Shown in pieces: positions 9,308-17,413 of a stretch of 64,000 nt of DNA. Source of the stretch: Haloprofundus salinisoli (GTDB lineage Archaea > Halobacteriota > Halobacteria > Halobacteriales > Haloferacaceae); NCBI RefSeq assembly GCF_020097815.1, contig NZ_CP083663.1:930001-994000 (forward strand). The letters run 5' to 3'. Made by a program: the position numbers and the translations under genes. The notes under the pieces were generated by a model. That model did no database searches and was not told the DNA's origin. It was given only the letters and a program-made list of their open reading frames with translations. Position 1 is the first letter of the stretch. Each line of letters begins with the position of its first letter.

Positions 9308-10657
9308 TTACGTCTCTGCTGTCTCGAGTCTCGGGAAGTGGTCGATCGTCTCCGCGCGGAACCCCTCCTCGTCGAACTCGTAGTCGTCGCCGAGGAACTC
9401 CACGACGCGCTTGGTGTCGTCCATCGCGTTCATCAGACAGGTCGACGCGCCGGGCGACGGCGTGATGTTGAAGATGATGTTGTCGCCGCTTATCGTGGCC
9501 TCGCCCATGTCGAGCGCCTTCGCGTCGGTGTCGACGATCTGGGGGCGGACGCCGCCGTAGCCCTTCGCGCGTTCGATGTCGTCGAGTTCGGCCGTCGGGA
9601 CGACTTTCTGCACGTTCGGCAAAAACGCCCGTTTACCGGCTTCCGGGAGGTCGTACACCAGGTTCCGGAGCACGTACGGGAGGAGGATGCGGTCCGAGAG
9701 GATGTTGGCGTAACTCAGGAAGGAGTCGACGTTCAGTCCGAAGACGTCGAAGAAGTCACCGACCGTCGAGATGCGGCCTCGCTCAAGCGTCGGGACGAGC
9801 TTCGCCGTCGGGCCGAACCGCGTGATGGAGTCGTCGTGGACGTCGGCGTCGCCGTGGACCGCCGCGAACGGGAGCTTCTTCATCTGCAGCGTGTACACCT
9901 TCCCGTTCAGCATGTCGTTGGCGAGGAAGAAACTGCCCGCGACGGGCAAAAGCGACATGTTCTCGCCGTAGCCCATCTCCTTGGCGATCTGGAGGCTGTG
10001 AGAGCCTGCGGCGACGACGACGGCGTCCGAACGGAACCGGCCGGCGTCGGTCTCGACGCTGAAATCGGTGCCGCGGTCGACGAGACTCGTCACCTTCGTT
10101 TCGGTGTAGACGTCGACGCCGTCGCGGTCGGCCCGCCGGACGAACGACTCCGAGGTCTCGCCGTAGTCGACGACGTAGCCGTCGGGCGTCTGCAGCGCCA
10201 ACAGTCGCTCGTCGGGGTCTCTGCCCTCGACGACTTTCGGTTCGAGGTTCTCGATCTCGTCGCGCTCGATGGCGCGGAGTTTCGGAAACAGCTCGCCGAA
10301 CCCCTCGTCCTCGTATCGGGTCTCCAGCTTCCGAGTCTCCTCGTCGCCGACTGCCAGCACCATCTTGCTCCGCTTGCTGTGCATCTCCCGGTCGGGGTCG
10401 ACGTTTTCGAGATACCCCGCCAGCAACTCCGCGCCCTCTTTGACCTCCTCGGCCTTTTCGAGGGTGTAGTTCGTCTCTATATCTCCGAAGTGAAGCGTCT
10501 GGGAGTTGTTCGTGTGGTGGGAGTTGACCGCCGCGATCTCGTCTTCTTTCTCGAACAACGCGACGCTCTCGATGTCGGTGAAGTTCGACACCGCATAGAG
10601 CAACGACGCCCCGCTGATTCCGCCGCCGACGATGATCAGATCGTAGTTCTCAGGCAT
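9308..10657 (-). CDS. mqo: Malate:quinone oxidoreductase (FAD-dependent)
   Basis: A 449-aa FAD oxidoreductase. The N-terminal dinucleotide motif is GGGISGASLLY at 11-21. The segment NSHHTNNSQTLHFGDIETNY and the late region with GGVRPQIVD and SPGASTCLMNAM resemble malate:quinone oxidoreductase, a peripheral membrane enzyme that oxidises malate to oxaloacetate and passes electrons to menaquinone. The length is slightly below bacterial Mqo (about 490). It stands alone on the minus strand, 17 bp upstream of nothing in its own operon. A related 2-hydroxyacid:acceptor oxidoreductase such as L-2-hydroxyglutarate oxidase is the main alternative. Confidence 0.82.
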   Translation of the reverse strand: MPENYDLIIVGGGISGASLLYAVSNFTDIESVALFEKEDEIAAVNSHHTNNSQTLHFGDIETNYTLEKAEEVKEGAELLAGYLENVDPDREMHSKRSKMVLAVGDEETRKLETRYEDEGFGELFPKLRAIERDEIENLEPKVVEGRDPDERLLALQTPDGYVVDYGETSESFVRRADRDGVDVYTETKVTSLVDRGTDFSVETDAGRFRSDAVVVAAGSHSLQIAKEMGYGENMSLLPVAGSFFLANDMLNGKVYTLQMKKLPFAAVHGDADVHDDSITRFGPTAKLVPTLERGRISTVGDFFDVFGLNVDSFLSYANILSDRILLPYVLRNLVYDLPEAGKRAFLPNVQKVVPTAELDDIERAKGYGGVRPQIVDTDAKALDMGEATISGDNIIFNITPSPGASTCLMNAMDDTKRVVEFLGDDYEFDEEGFRAETIDHFPRLETAET

Positions 10658-10785
10658 AGTTAGCTGTGGTACTCGGTCTCGTATCGGTACGTCGTCTCCG
10701 GGTGGTTAACTCACTTTTCATCCGTGAATTTCTCGCCGTCGGGGCGATGGTTCGGAGCGCCGCTCGGCGGATGAGAACGGGGTAT

Positions 10786-10859
10786 GGGCCCTGCCGGATT
10801 TGAACCAACGACCACTCGGTTATGAGCCGAGCGCTCTAACCAGACTGAGCTAAGGGCCC
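10786..10859 (-). tRNA. tRNA with CAU anticodon (elongator Met or Ile2)
   Basis: A 74-nt cloverleaf with acceptor stem GGGCCCU/AGGGCCC, discriminator A, D-arm AGCUCAGUCUGGUUAGAGC, anticodon stem CUCGG/CCGAG with loop CUCAUAA, and T-arm with GGUUCAAAUCC. No intron and no encoded CCA. It is not the initiator: the anticodon stem lacks the three consecutive G-C pairs. The G-rich acceptor start and GGCU-x3-AACC loop region resemble archaeal tRNA-Ile more than Met, so a modified-C34 tRNA-Ile2 reading AUA is possible. Confidence 0.93.
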
Positions 10860-10981
10860 TCGTTCGTCGTACTATTGGGCTTCCCTTTAGCGTTATCTAT
10901 CGACGCTGTGGTTCCGGGGCCGGACGAGTAGTGGGGTCGGAAGAAGCGTCGCTCGTCGAAGCGACGTTCGAGAGAAAGCGA

Positions 10982-11054
10982 CGCCGTCGCCAGGACTCGA
11001 ACCTGGGACCACCTCGTTAACAGCGAGGTGCTCTACCAACTGAGCTACGACGGC
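10982..11054 (-). tRNA. tRNA-Asn (GUU)
   Basis: A 73-nt cloverleaf with acceptor GCCGUCG/CGACGGC and discriminator G. The anticodon loop CUGUUAA gives GUU, for asparagine codons AAC/AAU. The T-loop is GGUUCGAGUCC. It is 122 bp upstream of the CAU tRNA on the same strand; no intron. Confidence 0.96.
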
Positions 11055-11198
11055 TTGCTGCACCTCTTCGTATTCGGGTTGATTTGATAGGGCTTTCGTT
11101 TTCCCCCGACTGCGTCTGTCGGTCGCACACGCGTCGGCGGCCCTACGCGGCGCCCGCGCACCGACACGCTTTCGCCGGAACCGTCCGAACGCCGAGCC

Positions 11199-12551
11199 AT
11201 GACCGACCTCGACAGCGTCGTCGCGGCCGTCCGCGAGCGCATCGACCCCGACGCCGACGAACGCGCCGCCCTCGCGGCGGCCGTCGCCGCCCTCCGCGAC
11301 CGCGTCGAGGCCACCGTCGCCGACCTGCCCGTCGACGCCGACGCCGTCCAGGTCGGCAGCACCGCCCGCGGGACGTGGCTCTCGGGCGACCGCGACATCG
11401 ACCTGTTCGTCCGCTTCCCGCCGGACCTCCCGCGCGAGGACCTCGAACGTTACGGGTTGGAAGTCGGTCGCGCCGTCCTCCCCGGCGGTCACGAGGAGTA
11501 CGCCGAACATCCGTACGTCAAAGGCGATTTCGAGGGGTTCGACGTGGACCTCGTCCCCTGTTACGACGTGCCCGAGGCGACCGATATCCAGTCGGCGGTC
11601 GACCGGACTCCCTTCCACAACGCCTACCTCGACGCCCGATTGGACGACGACGCCCGCGCCGACGTCCGCGTGTTCAAACGCTTCCTCAAAGGAATCGGCG
11701 CGTACGGCAGCGACCTCCGAACGAAAGGGTTCTCGGGCTACCTCTCGGAACTCCTCGTGCTGGAACACGGCGGCTTCGAACCGCTCCTCCGCGCCGCCGC
11801 CGACTGGCACCCACCCGTCGAGTTCGACCCGGAGGACCACGGCCGGGCGACGTTCGACGACACGCTCGTCGTCATCGACCCGACGGACCCCGAGCGGAAC
11901 GTCGCCGCCGTCCTCTCTGCGTCGAACGTCGCCCGACTCCAGCACTACGCCCGTGACCTGCTCTCCGAGCCGCGCGAGGACCTGTTCTTCCCGCCGGACG
12001 AGGAACCGTTCTCGGCGGCCGACGTCCGCGAACACCTCGAACGACGCGGAGCCCACCCCGTCGCCGTCGTCTTCCAAGCCCCGGGGCTCGTCGAGGACCA
12101 ACTCTACCCGCAGTTAGAGAAGTCGCTGTCGGGCGTCGTCTCCGAACTCGACCGCCGCGGCTTCGAACCGCTGCGGGCGGCGGCGATGGCGGACGACCGG
12201 GCGGTGCTGTTCGTCGAGTGCTCGGTCGCCGAGCGGTCGACGATTTCGCGCCACGACGGCCCGCCGGTCGCGGTGCGACAGCACGCGGCGGGGTTCTTCG
12301 AGAAGTACGAGAGTGCGGACGACGTGTACGGTCCTTTTATCGACGGCGACCGCTACGCCGTCGAGCGCGACCGCGAGTTCACGACGCCCGAGGCGCTGCT
12401 GACGAGCGACGCGCTGTTCGACGTAGCGTTGGGCGCGCAGGTCGAGTCAGCACTGGAAGAGCGGTACGAGGTACTCGTCGGCGGCGAGGTGGCGACGCTG
12501 GCCGAGGCGTTCGGCGACGAGCTTCGCAACTACTTCGAGCCGAAGCCGTAG
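11199..12551 (+). CDS. cca: CCA-adding tRNA nucleotidyltransferase (archaeal class I)
   Basis: A 450-aa archaeal CCA-adding enzyme that builds or repairs the CCA end of tRNAs. None of the tRNA genes here encodes CCA, so it is required. The nucleotidyltransferase signature GSTARGTWLSGDRDIDLFV (residues about 52-70) supplies the GS motif and the two metal-binding aspartates (DRDIDL). A third carboxylate sits in FDVDLVPCY. The central VFKRFLKGIGAYGS...GFSGYLSELL segment is the archaeal PAP/CCA helical region, and an RRM-like tail domain follows. It is divergent from the two tRNA genes, with 144 bp between it and tRNA-Asn. Confidence 0.96.
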   Translation: MTDLDSVVAAVRERIDPDADERAALAAAVAALRDRVEATVADLPVDADAVQVGSTARGTWLSGDRDIDLFVRFPPDLPREDLERYGLEVGRAVLPGGHEEYAEHPYVKGDFEGFDVDLVPCYDVPEATDIQSAVDRTPFHNAYLDARLDDDARADVRVFKRFLKGIGAYGSDLRTKGFSGYLSELLVLEHGGFEPLLRAAADWHPPVEFDPEDHGRATFDDTLVVIDPTDPERNVAAVLSASNVARLQHYARDLLSEPREDLFFPPDEEPFSAADVREHLERRGAHPVAVVFQAPGLVEDQLYPQLEKSLSGVVSELDRRGFEPLRAAAMADDRAVLFVECSVAERSTISRHDGPPVAVRQHAAGFFEKYESADDVYGPFIDGDRYAVERDREFTTPEALLTSDALFDVALGAQVESALEERYEVLVGGEVATLAEAFGDELRNYFEPKP

Positions 12552-12580
12552 GGACGTCGAATCGAGGCCTCGAAACCGAG

Positions 12581-13594
12581 TTACGCCGAATCGAGACCGT
12601 AGCTGTCGAGCAGGTCGTCGACGAGTTCTATCGTCTCCTCGTCGGGCTCTTCCTCGGGGTCAATCGGTCGGCGGCCGTCGAACGTCTCGTGGACGGTGGC
12701 GACGCCCTCCGAGAGCGTGTCGAGTCCGTAGCCGCCCTCGAGGACGAACGCGAGCGCGGCGTCGTTGTCGTCGGCGAGCGTCCGGACGGCGTCGGTGAGG
12801 AGCGCGTACCCCTCGGTGGAGACGCGCATCCGCGAGATGGGGTCGTAGCGGTGGGCGTCGAAGCCGGCGCTGACGACGAGCAGGTCGGGGTCGAACGAAT
12901 CGAAGACGGGACCGAGCCCCGACTCGACGACGTACAGGTAGTCGGCGTCGCCGCCGCCGGCGGAGAGCGGCACGTTGAACGTCGTCAGTTCGCCGTCGCC
13001 CTCGCCGGTCTCGTCGAGTTCGCCCGTCCCGGGGTAGAGGCCGTTCTCGTGAATCGAAGCGTAGAGCACGTCGCCGCGCTCGTAGAAGATGTCCTGCGTG
13101 CCGTTACCGTGGTGAACGTCCCAGTCGAAGATGGCGACGCGTTCGGCGGTGCCCTCGTCGAGGGCCGTCTGGGCGGCGACGGCGGCGTTGTTGAAGAAAC
13201 AGAACCCCATCGCGTCGTCGACGACGGCGTGGTGGCCGGGCGGACGGCCGAGCGAGAACGGGGTGTCGCGCCCGCCGTTGCCGTCGAGCGCCGCGCTCGC
13301 GGCCCACTGCGCGAGGCCGGCGCTGGCGAGCGCGGCGTCCCACGTTCCTTCGCAGGCGACGGTGTCGGGGTCCCAGTTGCCGCCGCCGCTGGCGCAGAAC
13401 TCCTTGACCTCCTCGACGTACGCCGGGTCGTGGACGGCGGCGACCATCTCCTCGGTGGCGGGGTCGGCGTCGACGTACTCGACGCTGTGGCGTTTCTTCA
13501 GTCCTTCGCGGATTGCTCTGAGACGGTCGGCCGCCTCGGGGTGGCGCGGGCCGGTATCGTGGTCGAGACACGTCTCGTTGTAGCCGAACTTCAT
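12581..13594 (-). CDS. hdaI: Histone deacetylase family protein (zinc-dependent)
   Basis: A 337-aa class I/II-type histone deacetylase or acetoin-utilisation homologue that removes acetyl groups from lysines with a catalytic zinc. Motifs are complete: RPPGHHA with H121-H122, the zinc ligands D159 and H161 in DWDVHHGNGT, D246 in SAGFDAH, and a late LEGGYG with the transition-state tyrosine. The start codon is 2 bases after the stop codon of the histone gene, so the two are co-transcribed. A deacetylase cotranscribed with the histone points to chromatin protein as a substrate, although other acetylated proteins or small molecules are possible. Confidence 0.93.
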   Translation of the reverse strand: MKFGYNETCLDHDTGPRHPEAADRLRAIREGLKKRHSVEYVDADPATEEMVAAVHDPAYVEEVKEFCASGGGNWDPDTVACEGTWDAALASAGLAQWAASAALDGNGGRDTPFSLGRPPGHHAVVDDAMGFCFFNNAAVAAQTALDEGTAERVAIFDWDVHHGNGTQDIFYERGDVLYASIHENGLYPGTGELDETGEGDGELTTFNVPLSAGGGDADYLYVVESGLGPVFDSFDPDLLVVSAGFDAHRYDPISRMRVSTEGYALLTDAVRTLADDNDAALAFVLEGGYGLDTLSEGVATVHETFDGRRPIDPEEEPDEETIELVDDLLDSYGLDSA

Positions 13595-13596
13595 CG

Positions 13597-14028
13597 CTAC
13601 TCGAAGAGGGAGAAGTACGTCTCGATGTCTTCGGCCTGGACGGTGCGCCGGTCGGCGTGGTGGGCGAGTTTGGTGGCCGCGCTTGCGACGTTGTTCGCGT
13701 AATCTTCGAGGATGTCGCCGAGCGCGATGCGCGCCTCCATCGAGACGCGGTACTGGTCGTCGATGTTGAGCCGCGCGATGCGGTCGACGGGGGCGATGGG
13801 GAGTTCGAGCGCGTCCCGACTGACGACCTGTTCGACGCCGAAATCATCGGCCATCAGTGTCTTTCGACCGTCCGCCGTCGCGCGCTCGGCGGCGTCCTCG
13901 GCGAGTCGCGCGCCGTGGATCTGGATGCGACGTGCGAGTTCTTCGGCCGCGTCGGCGCTGACTCGGAGTTCGCCCGCGTTCCGTCGGATGAGCGTATCGA
14001 CGGGGGCGAACGGTAACTCGACACTCAT
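13597..14028 (-). CDS. hstA: Archaeal histone, fused doublet (two histone folds)
   Basis: A 143-aa DNA-packaging protein made of two histone folds in tandem, about residues 1-70 and 72-143. Each starts with the same type of motif (ELPFAPVDTLIRRNAG and ELPIAPVDRIARLNI), continues with a long helix (AAEELARRIQIHGARLAEDA; ARIALGDILEDYANNVASAA), then a helix-loop segment with RKTLMADDFG or RRTVQAEDIE. In most archaea this is a single fold of about 68 aa; halophiles have the fused form, which behaves as a built-in dimer. The chain is unusually acidic for a histone, as known for haloarchaea. A TATA-like box 27 bp upstream suggests a leaderless transcript shared with the deacetylase. Confidence 0.96.
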   Translation of the reverse strand: MSVELPFAPVDTLIRRNAGELRVSADAAEELARRIQIHGARLAEDAAERATADGRKTLMADDFGVEQVVSRDALELPIAPVDRIARLNIDDQYRVSMEARIALGDILEDYANNVASAATKLAHHADRRTVQAEDIETYFSLFE

Positions 14029-14050
14029 ACCCTGATACCAGTCGCTGTGG

Positions 14051-14060
14051 TGTATAATGC
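14051..14060 (-). promoter_or_regulatory. TATA box of the histone-HDAC operon
   Basis: On the minus strand the sequence reads GCATTATACA. Its centre is about 27 bp upstream of the histone ATG at 14028, the normal distance from an archaeal TATA box to the start of transcription. The mRNA therefore probably begins at or near the start codon. Confidence 0.65.
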
Positions 14061-14174
14061 TTTGCGTTGGCGACGGCGTCTGCGACCCGTGTACCGGGCC
14101 GAGATAGCGTGCGCTCTCGGACGCTACGTTCGTAGACGACCGACGGCAGTTCGTACGAAGCGAGTCGACGGCGC

Positions 14175-15635
14175 TCAGAGCACTTCGTCGGCGTCGATGC
14201 GGTCGCCAGAGAGCGTCCCGCGGACGGTGACCGTCTCGCCGAGGCGGAGCTTCGCGCCGGTGTCGACGCTGCGCGTCTCGGTGCCGTTGTCGAGGATGAC
14301 CGGGTCGCCCGCCTGCACGACGGTGCCGGTGAACTCGACTGTCTCGCCGTCGGCGCCCGCGCTGTCGGCCTCCACTGCAGTCGCTGCGGCGGTGCCGTTG
14401 GAGGTAGAACCGGTAGACCCGCCCGCATCGTCGGTGGAGTCGCCGCCCGAGTCGTCGCCGAACGCGGCGAGACCGCCCGCGTTCGCGCTCGAATCCGAGC
14501 CGTCACCCGCAGCGTTCCCGGCGGCGGGCGCGTCCTTCTGAACGGTCACCGTCGAGCGCCAACCCGCAGACGCTTCGATATCCTCCTGCCAGCCGTCTTT
14601 TATCTCTACGTCCGCGAGGACGACGTGGTCGGCGAGTTCGACGTCGGCGTCGGCTTTCTCGCCCCAGAGCGCGACGCGCACGTCGCCGGTGTCGTCCTTC
14701 ACGCGGATGTTTCTGACCTGTCCCTCGGAGCCGTCCTTGCGCTCGAACGTCCGCTTGGGGTCGGCCTCGATGACGCCGCCTGCGATATCGACCGTCTGGC
14801 CGATTTCGAGCGAGCCGATGTCGGTCGTCTCGGGGACGTACTGGACGGTCTCGTCGAGGCGCTCGACCGCACCCCGAGAGCCGACGTGGAGTTCGAGGTT
14901 GCCGTCGCGCTCGCGGACGTACCCGTCGACGACTTCGACGCTCTCGCCGGCGTCGAACTCCTCGGCGAGGTCGGCCTTATCGTCCCAGAGCGTGACGCGG
15001 ATGCGCCCGGTCGGGTCGCCGAGCGCGAGGTTCGAGACGCGGCCCTCCGACCCGTCGTCGCGCGAGAACGTGCGGACCGTGCCGCCGTCGAGCACTTGGC
15101 CCTTGAGATTCACGTCCGAGAGGCCGAGCGAGATGTCCTCGACGCGGTAGCTGTCGAGAATCTGGACGTCGACTTCGGCGTCTGGGTCCGGTTCCGCCTG
15201 GTCGACGTTCACCTCGACGCCGTTGTAGCCGTCTTTCGGACGACCCTTGATGCGGAGCACCTGGCCGACTTCGAGTTCGCCGCCGGCGATGGACTCGGCT
15301 ATCTCGTCCCAGAAGGAGACGCGGATTCGGCCCGTCTCGTCGGCGACTTCGACGTTGACGACGCGCCCGTCTTCGTCCTCGCCGTCGCGCTCGAACGTCC
15401 GGAGGTCGCCGACGCTGACGACTTTGGCGATGAACTTCACCTCGTCCATCCCGGGTGCGACGTCCGCGATGCCGTTTACCTCCTCGTCGCGGAGTTCGTG
15501 GGCGATGAGCATCGCCGCCGTCTCTTCGTCGGCGAGGCCGCCCATCTGCTCGACCTTCTCGTTGACGGCGGCTTCGAACTCCTCGAACTCGACGTCGGTT
15601 TCGAGGCCTTCGTACACCTCTTCTATCGCGCCCAT
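14175..15635 (-). CDS. rpa2: Replication protein A (single-stranded DNA-binding, multi-OB-fold)
   Basis: A 486-aa ssDNA-binding protein used in replication, recombination and repair. After a helical N-terminus (EEFEAAVNEKVEQMGGL, domain with IAHEL) come three similar OB-folds, each with a motif like G-x-VRTFSRDDGSEGRVSNLALGDPTGRIRVTLWDDKAD. They start near residues 70, 180 and 290. A low-complexity Gly/Ser/Asp linker at about 395-435 precedes a shorter fourth OB-like domain (ETVEFTGTVVQAGDPVILDNG). It is a single gene without an RPA-associated partner, which fits the stand-alone Rpa2 of Haloferax volcanii. The ATG at 15635 is preferred; the open frame to 15779 reads through basic, non-haloarchaeal sequence. 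Confidence 0.9.
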   Translation of the reverse strand: MGAIEEVYEGLETDVEFEEFEAAVNEKVEQMGGLADEETAAMLIAHELRDEEVNGIADVAPGMDEVKFIAKVVSVGDLRTFERDGEDEDGRVVNVEVADETGRIRVSFWDEIAESIAGGELEVGQVLRIKGRPKDGYNGVEVNVDQAEPDPDAEVDVQILDSYRVEDISLGLSDVNLKGQVLDGGTVRTFSRDDGSEGRVSNLALGDPTGRIRVTLWDDKADLAEEFDAGESVEVVDGYVRERDGNLELHVGSRGAVERLDETVQYVPETTDIGSLEIGQTVDIAGGVIEADPKRTFERKDGSEGQVRNIRVKDDTGDVRVALWGEKADADVELADHVVLADVEIKDGWQEDIEASAGWRSTVTVQKDAPAAGNAAGDGSDSSANAGGLAAFGDDSGGDSTDDAGGSTGSTSNGTAAATAVEADSAGADGETVEFTGTVVQAGDPVILDNGTETRSVDTGAKLRLGETVTVRGTLSGDRIDADEVL

Positions 15636-15879
15636 CTCACGACCACCCCTGCGGTCGGTGTTCCCAATCCGTAGAATCTGCGACACCCATAATCGTGTAG
15701 CGAAGCAGGGAAGGCCCGCGCTTAAGCGTTGTCCTTGCTGTGGTAGGGCGTCGCAGTCTGTCGGTTTTCGGGGCGACACGGGGAAATCTCATAGCCGAGA
15801 GTGGTGCCGTCATCGGAGAAAAACGCTCGGAACAGACGGTCGTCGGAACGCTCGCTCAAAATGGAACGGATTTTCGAGA

Positions 15880-16425
15880 CTACTGAGTCGTGTTCGAGGT
15901 GGTCACGGTGGTCCGACCGTCGACCCCGTCGTGGACGACGTCGACGGTACCGGGCGTGCCGCCGTCGAACTCAGCGCGGACTCTGTAGCCGCGACTGACG
16001 AGCGCCTGCGAACAGACTTCGTCGTCGTCCTGGTCGATCTCGGTCGCCACGACGACGGCGAGACGGTCTTCGGCAGCGTCGTACTGCACGTCGTCGAGCA
16101 CGGCGACCGCGCAGCCGTTTCTCCCTCGGATGCAGCCTTCGACGACGGCGGTCTGACCGTCGCGTGTGACCGTCGCCGACCCCGCGTGTTCGCAGTCGCC
16201 CGTGCGTTCGAACGTCTGGTCGACGAGTTCCGTCGTCTCTCCGTCCGACCCGTCATCAGTCGACCCGTCGTCGGTGGTCTCGTCGTCAGTATCGTCGGTA
16301 CCACCGTTCCCCGTACTGTTGTCACCGCCGTTGCCGGTATCGTCGGTCGTTCCGTCAGTGGTACACCCGGCGACGCCGACTGCGGCGAGTGCGGCCGTTC
16401 GTGCGAGCAGCGTTCGTCGATTCAT
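15880..16425 (-). CDS. Tat-exported lipoprotein, haloarchaeal
   Basis: About 181 aa. The N-terminus MNRRTLLARTAALAAVGVAG followed by C21 is a twin-arginine signal with a lipobox, so the protein is probably folded in the cytoplasm, exported by Tat and anchored by a lipid on C21. Residues about 22-65 are a Thr/Asp/Gly-rich spacer. The C-terminal 110 residues form a small domain with four cysteines (GDCEHAG, GCIRGRNGCAV, DEVC) that could pair as disulfides outside the cell. No known domain was recognised. The start at 16425 is fixed by the signal peptide; 16464 is the open-frame limit. Confidence 0.85.
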   Translation of the reverse strand: MNRRTLLARTAALAAVGVAGCTTDGTTDDTGNGGDNSTGNGGTDDTDDETTDDGSTDDGSDGETTELVDQTFERTGDCEHAGSATVTRDGQTAVVEGCIRGRNGCAVAVLDDVQYDAAEDRLAVVVATEIDQDDDEVCSQALVSRGYRVRAEFDGGTPGTVDVVHDGVDGRTTVTTSNTTQ

Positions 16426-17028
16426 AGCGTTGCCAACGGGACCTCTTTTCATATTCCTTTGCAACGGTCAAAATTCTCTTTGTGTGATGTAGTGACCGAG
16501 GGTGGTCGTAGCTGATATCCTCGCCGTTTTCTGCCGGAGTGACCGTCGAACGCGGCGTTGCTACGGACACACACCGTTTTCTACGTATTTCTTCGGTCGA
16601 AAGCGACTAGATTTCTCGTCGTTCGATTACCTCCAGCAGTCGGTACTGGGCTGGAGTCCGTGCGGGGTCGTTCATCGAGCCGTGCGCCCAAAGGGGTGAA
16701 CGTCGACGTATCGGTCTGTGTCTCCTTTCGATGTGTTGGAATCTGTGTCCTAGAACAGTACGGAGTGTCACTGACCAACCTCGGGAGCAAGAGAAAACGA
16801 AGAGTGAACGGTAAACGGCGGGGTCGATAGATCCTCAGAGCCGGACTAACGCGAAGTTCGAGATTCCGAGGCGGTACCGTGAACGGGGGAGAGCAGATAG
16901 AACCAGAACACTTCGATTTCGATGTGTGAGTGTCGGAGTCGTGAACAAGGACTCGTCGAGACTACTATACGCCGTCTGCCGAATGTGCCGCGATACCGTA
17001 CCGTTCGGCGTCCTTGAATCGGAAGCGA
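16426..17028. other. Gene-poor stretch between lipoprotein gene and tRNA-Arg
   Basis: About 600 bp with no open frame that shows haloarchaeal codon bias or acidic composition. The longest plus-strand frames (16558-16830, 16502-16699) are rich in Arg, Ser and Cys and look like chance. The lipoprotein promoter must lie in the first 60 bases, which are AT-richer than average. I see nothing else definite. Confidence 0.6.
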
Positions 17029-17036
17029 CTTATGTG
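17029..17036 (+). promoter_or_regulatory. TATA box of tRNA-Arg
   Basis: CTTATGTG centred about 27 bp upstream of the first base of tRNA-Arg, the normal distance for an archaeal TATA box. Confidence 0.5.
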
Positions 17037-17058
17037 GGTCGGGAGTATCCGTAATTGA

Positions 17059-17131
17059 GTCCTGATAGGGTAGTGGACTATCCTCTTGGCTTGCGGAGCC
17101 AGGGACCGGAGTTCAAATCTCCGTCAGGACG
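17059..17131 (+). tRNA. tRNA-Arg (GCG)
   Basis: A 73-nt cloverleaf with acceptor GUCCUGA/UCAGGAC and discriminator G. The anticodon stem is UUGGC/GCCAG (one U-G pair) with loop UUGCGGA, giving anticodon GCG for CGC/CGU codons. The T-arm is CGGAGUUCAAAUCUCCG. The last 23 bases are the start of a 90-bp sequence repeated 215 bp downstream. Confidence 0.94.
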
Positions 17132-17198
17132 TTCACTTCGTTCACAACCTGACGAGTTCCACGTTCGCATCCGCTCGCGCGGAACTCCGTCAGGACGC
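17109..17198 (+). repeat. 90-bp direct repeat, copy 1 (includes tRNA-Arg 3' end)
   Basis: Starts inside the T-arm of tRNA-Arg and runs 67 bp past the gene. The copy at 17324-17413 is identical apart from four substitutions (17144, 17146, 17180, 17196). Inside it, GGAACTCCGTCAGGA near 17181-17195 again resembles the tRNA 3' end, and an inverted match near 17149-17160 could pair with it. Confidence 0.9.
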
Positions 17199-17217
17199 TA
17201 CATTTTCCGCGAACTAA

Positions 17218-17247
17218 CGAACGAGCGACGCTCGTGTCGCTCGTTCG
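17218..17247. repeat. Perfect hairpin, 12-bp stem and 6-nt loop
   Basis: CGAACGAGCGAC at 17218-17229 is followed by loop GCTCGT and its exact reverse complement at 17236-17247. It sits between the two 90-bp repeats, about 87 bp after tRNA-Arg. It lacks a T-tract, so it is not a typical archaeal terminator. Confidence 0.85.
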
Positions 17248-17323
17248 AGTGAGCGGTTATGCGACTTCACGGAGATTCGAGCAGGCGAGACGCAGTGCGA
17301 CCGCAGGGAGTGACCGTCTCGGT

Positions 17324-17413
17324 GAGTTCAAATCTCCGTCAGGACGTTCACTTCGTTCGCGACCTGACGAGTTCCACGTTCGCATCCGCTCGCGTGGAAC
17401 TCCGTCAGGATGC
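17324..17413 (+). repeat. 90-bp direct repeat, copy 2 (tRNA-Arg tail duplicate)
   Basis: Carries the last 23 bases of tRNA-Arg (17324-17346) followed by the same 67 bp that follow the real gene. The remainder of the tRNA is missing, so this copy is not a functional gene. The 215-bp offset and four mismatches indicate a tandem duplication or residue of an insertion that recreated the tRNA end. Confidence 0.9.

Noticed and set aside
16502-16830. Plus-strand frames between lipoprotein and tRNA-Arg
   Set aside because: No haloarchaeal codon bias; basic and cysteine-rich translation; no motif.
17109-17413. CRISPR-like repeat array near tRNA-Arg
   Set aside because: Only two copies, 90 bp long, 215 bp apart, and no spacer series or cas gene.
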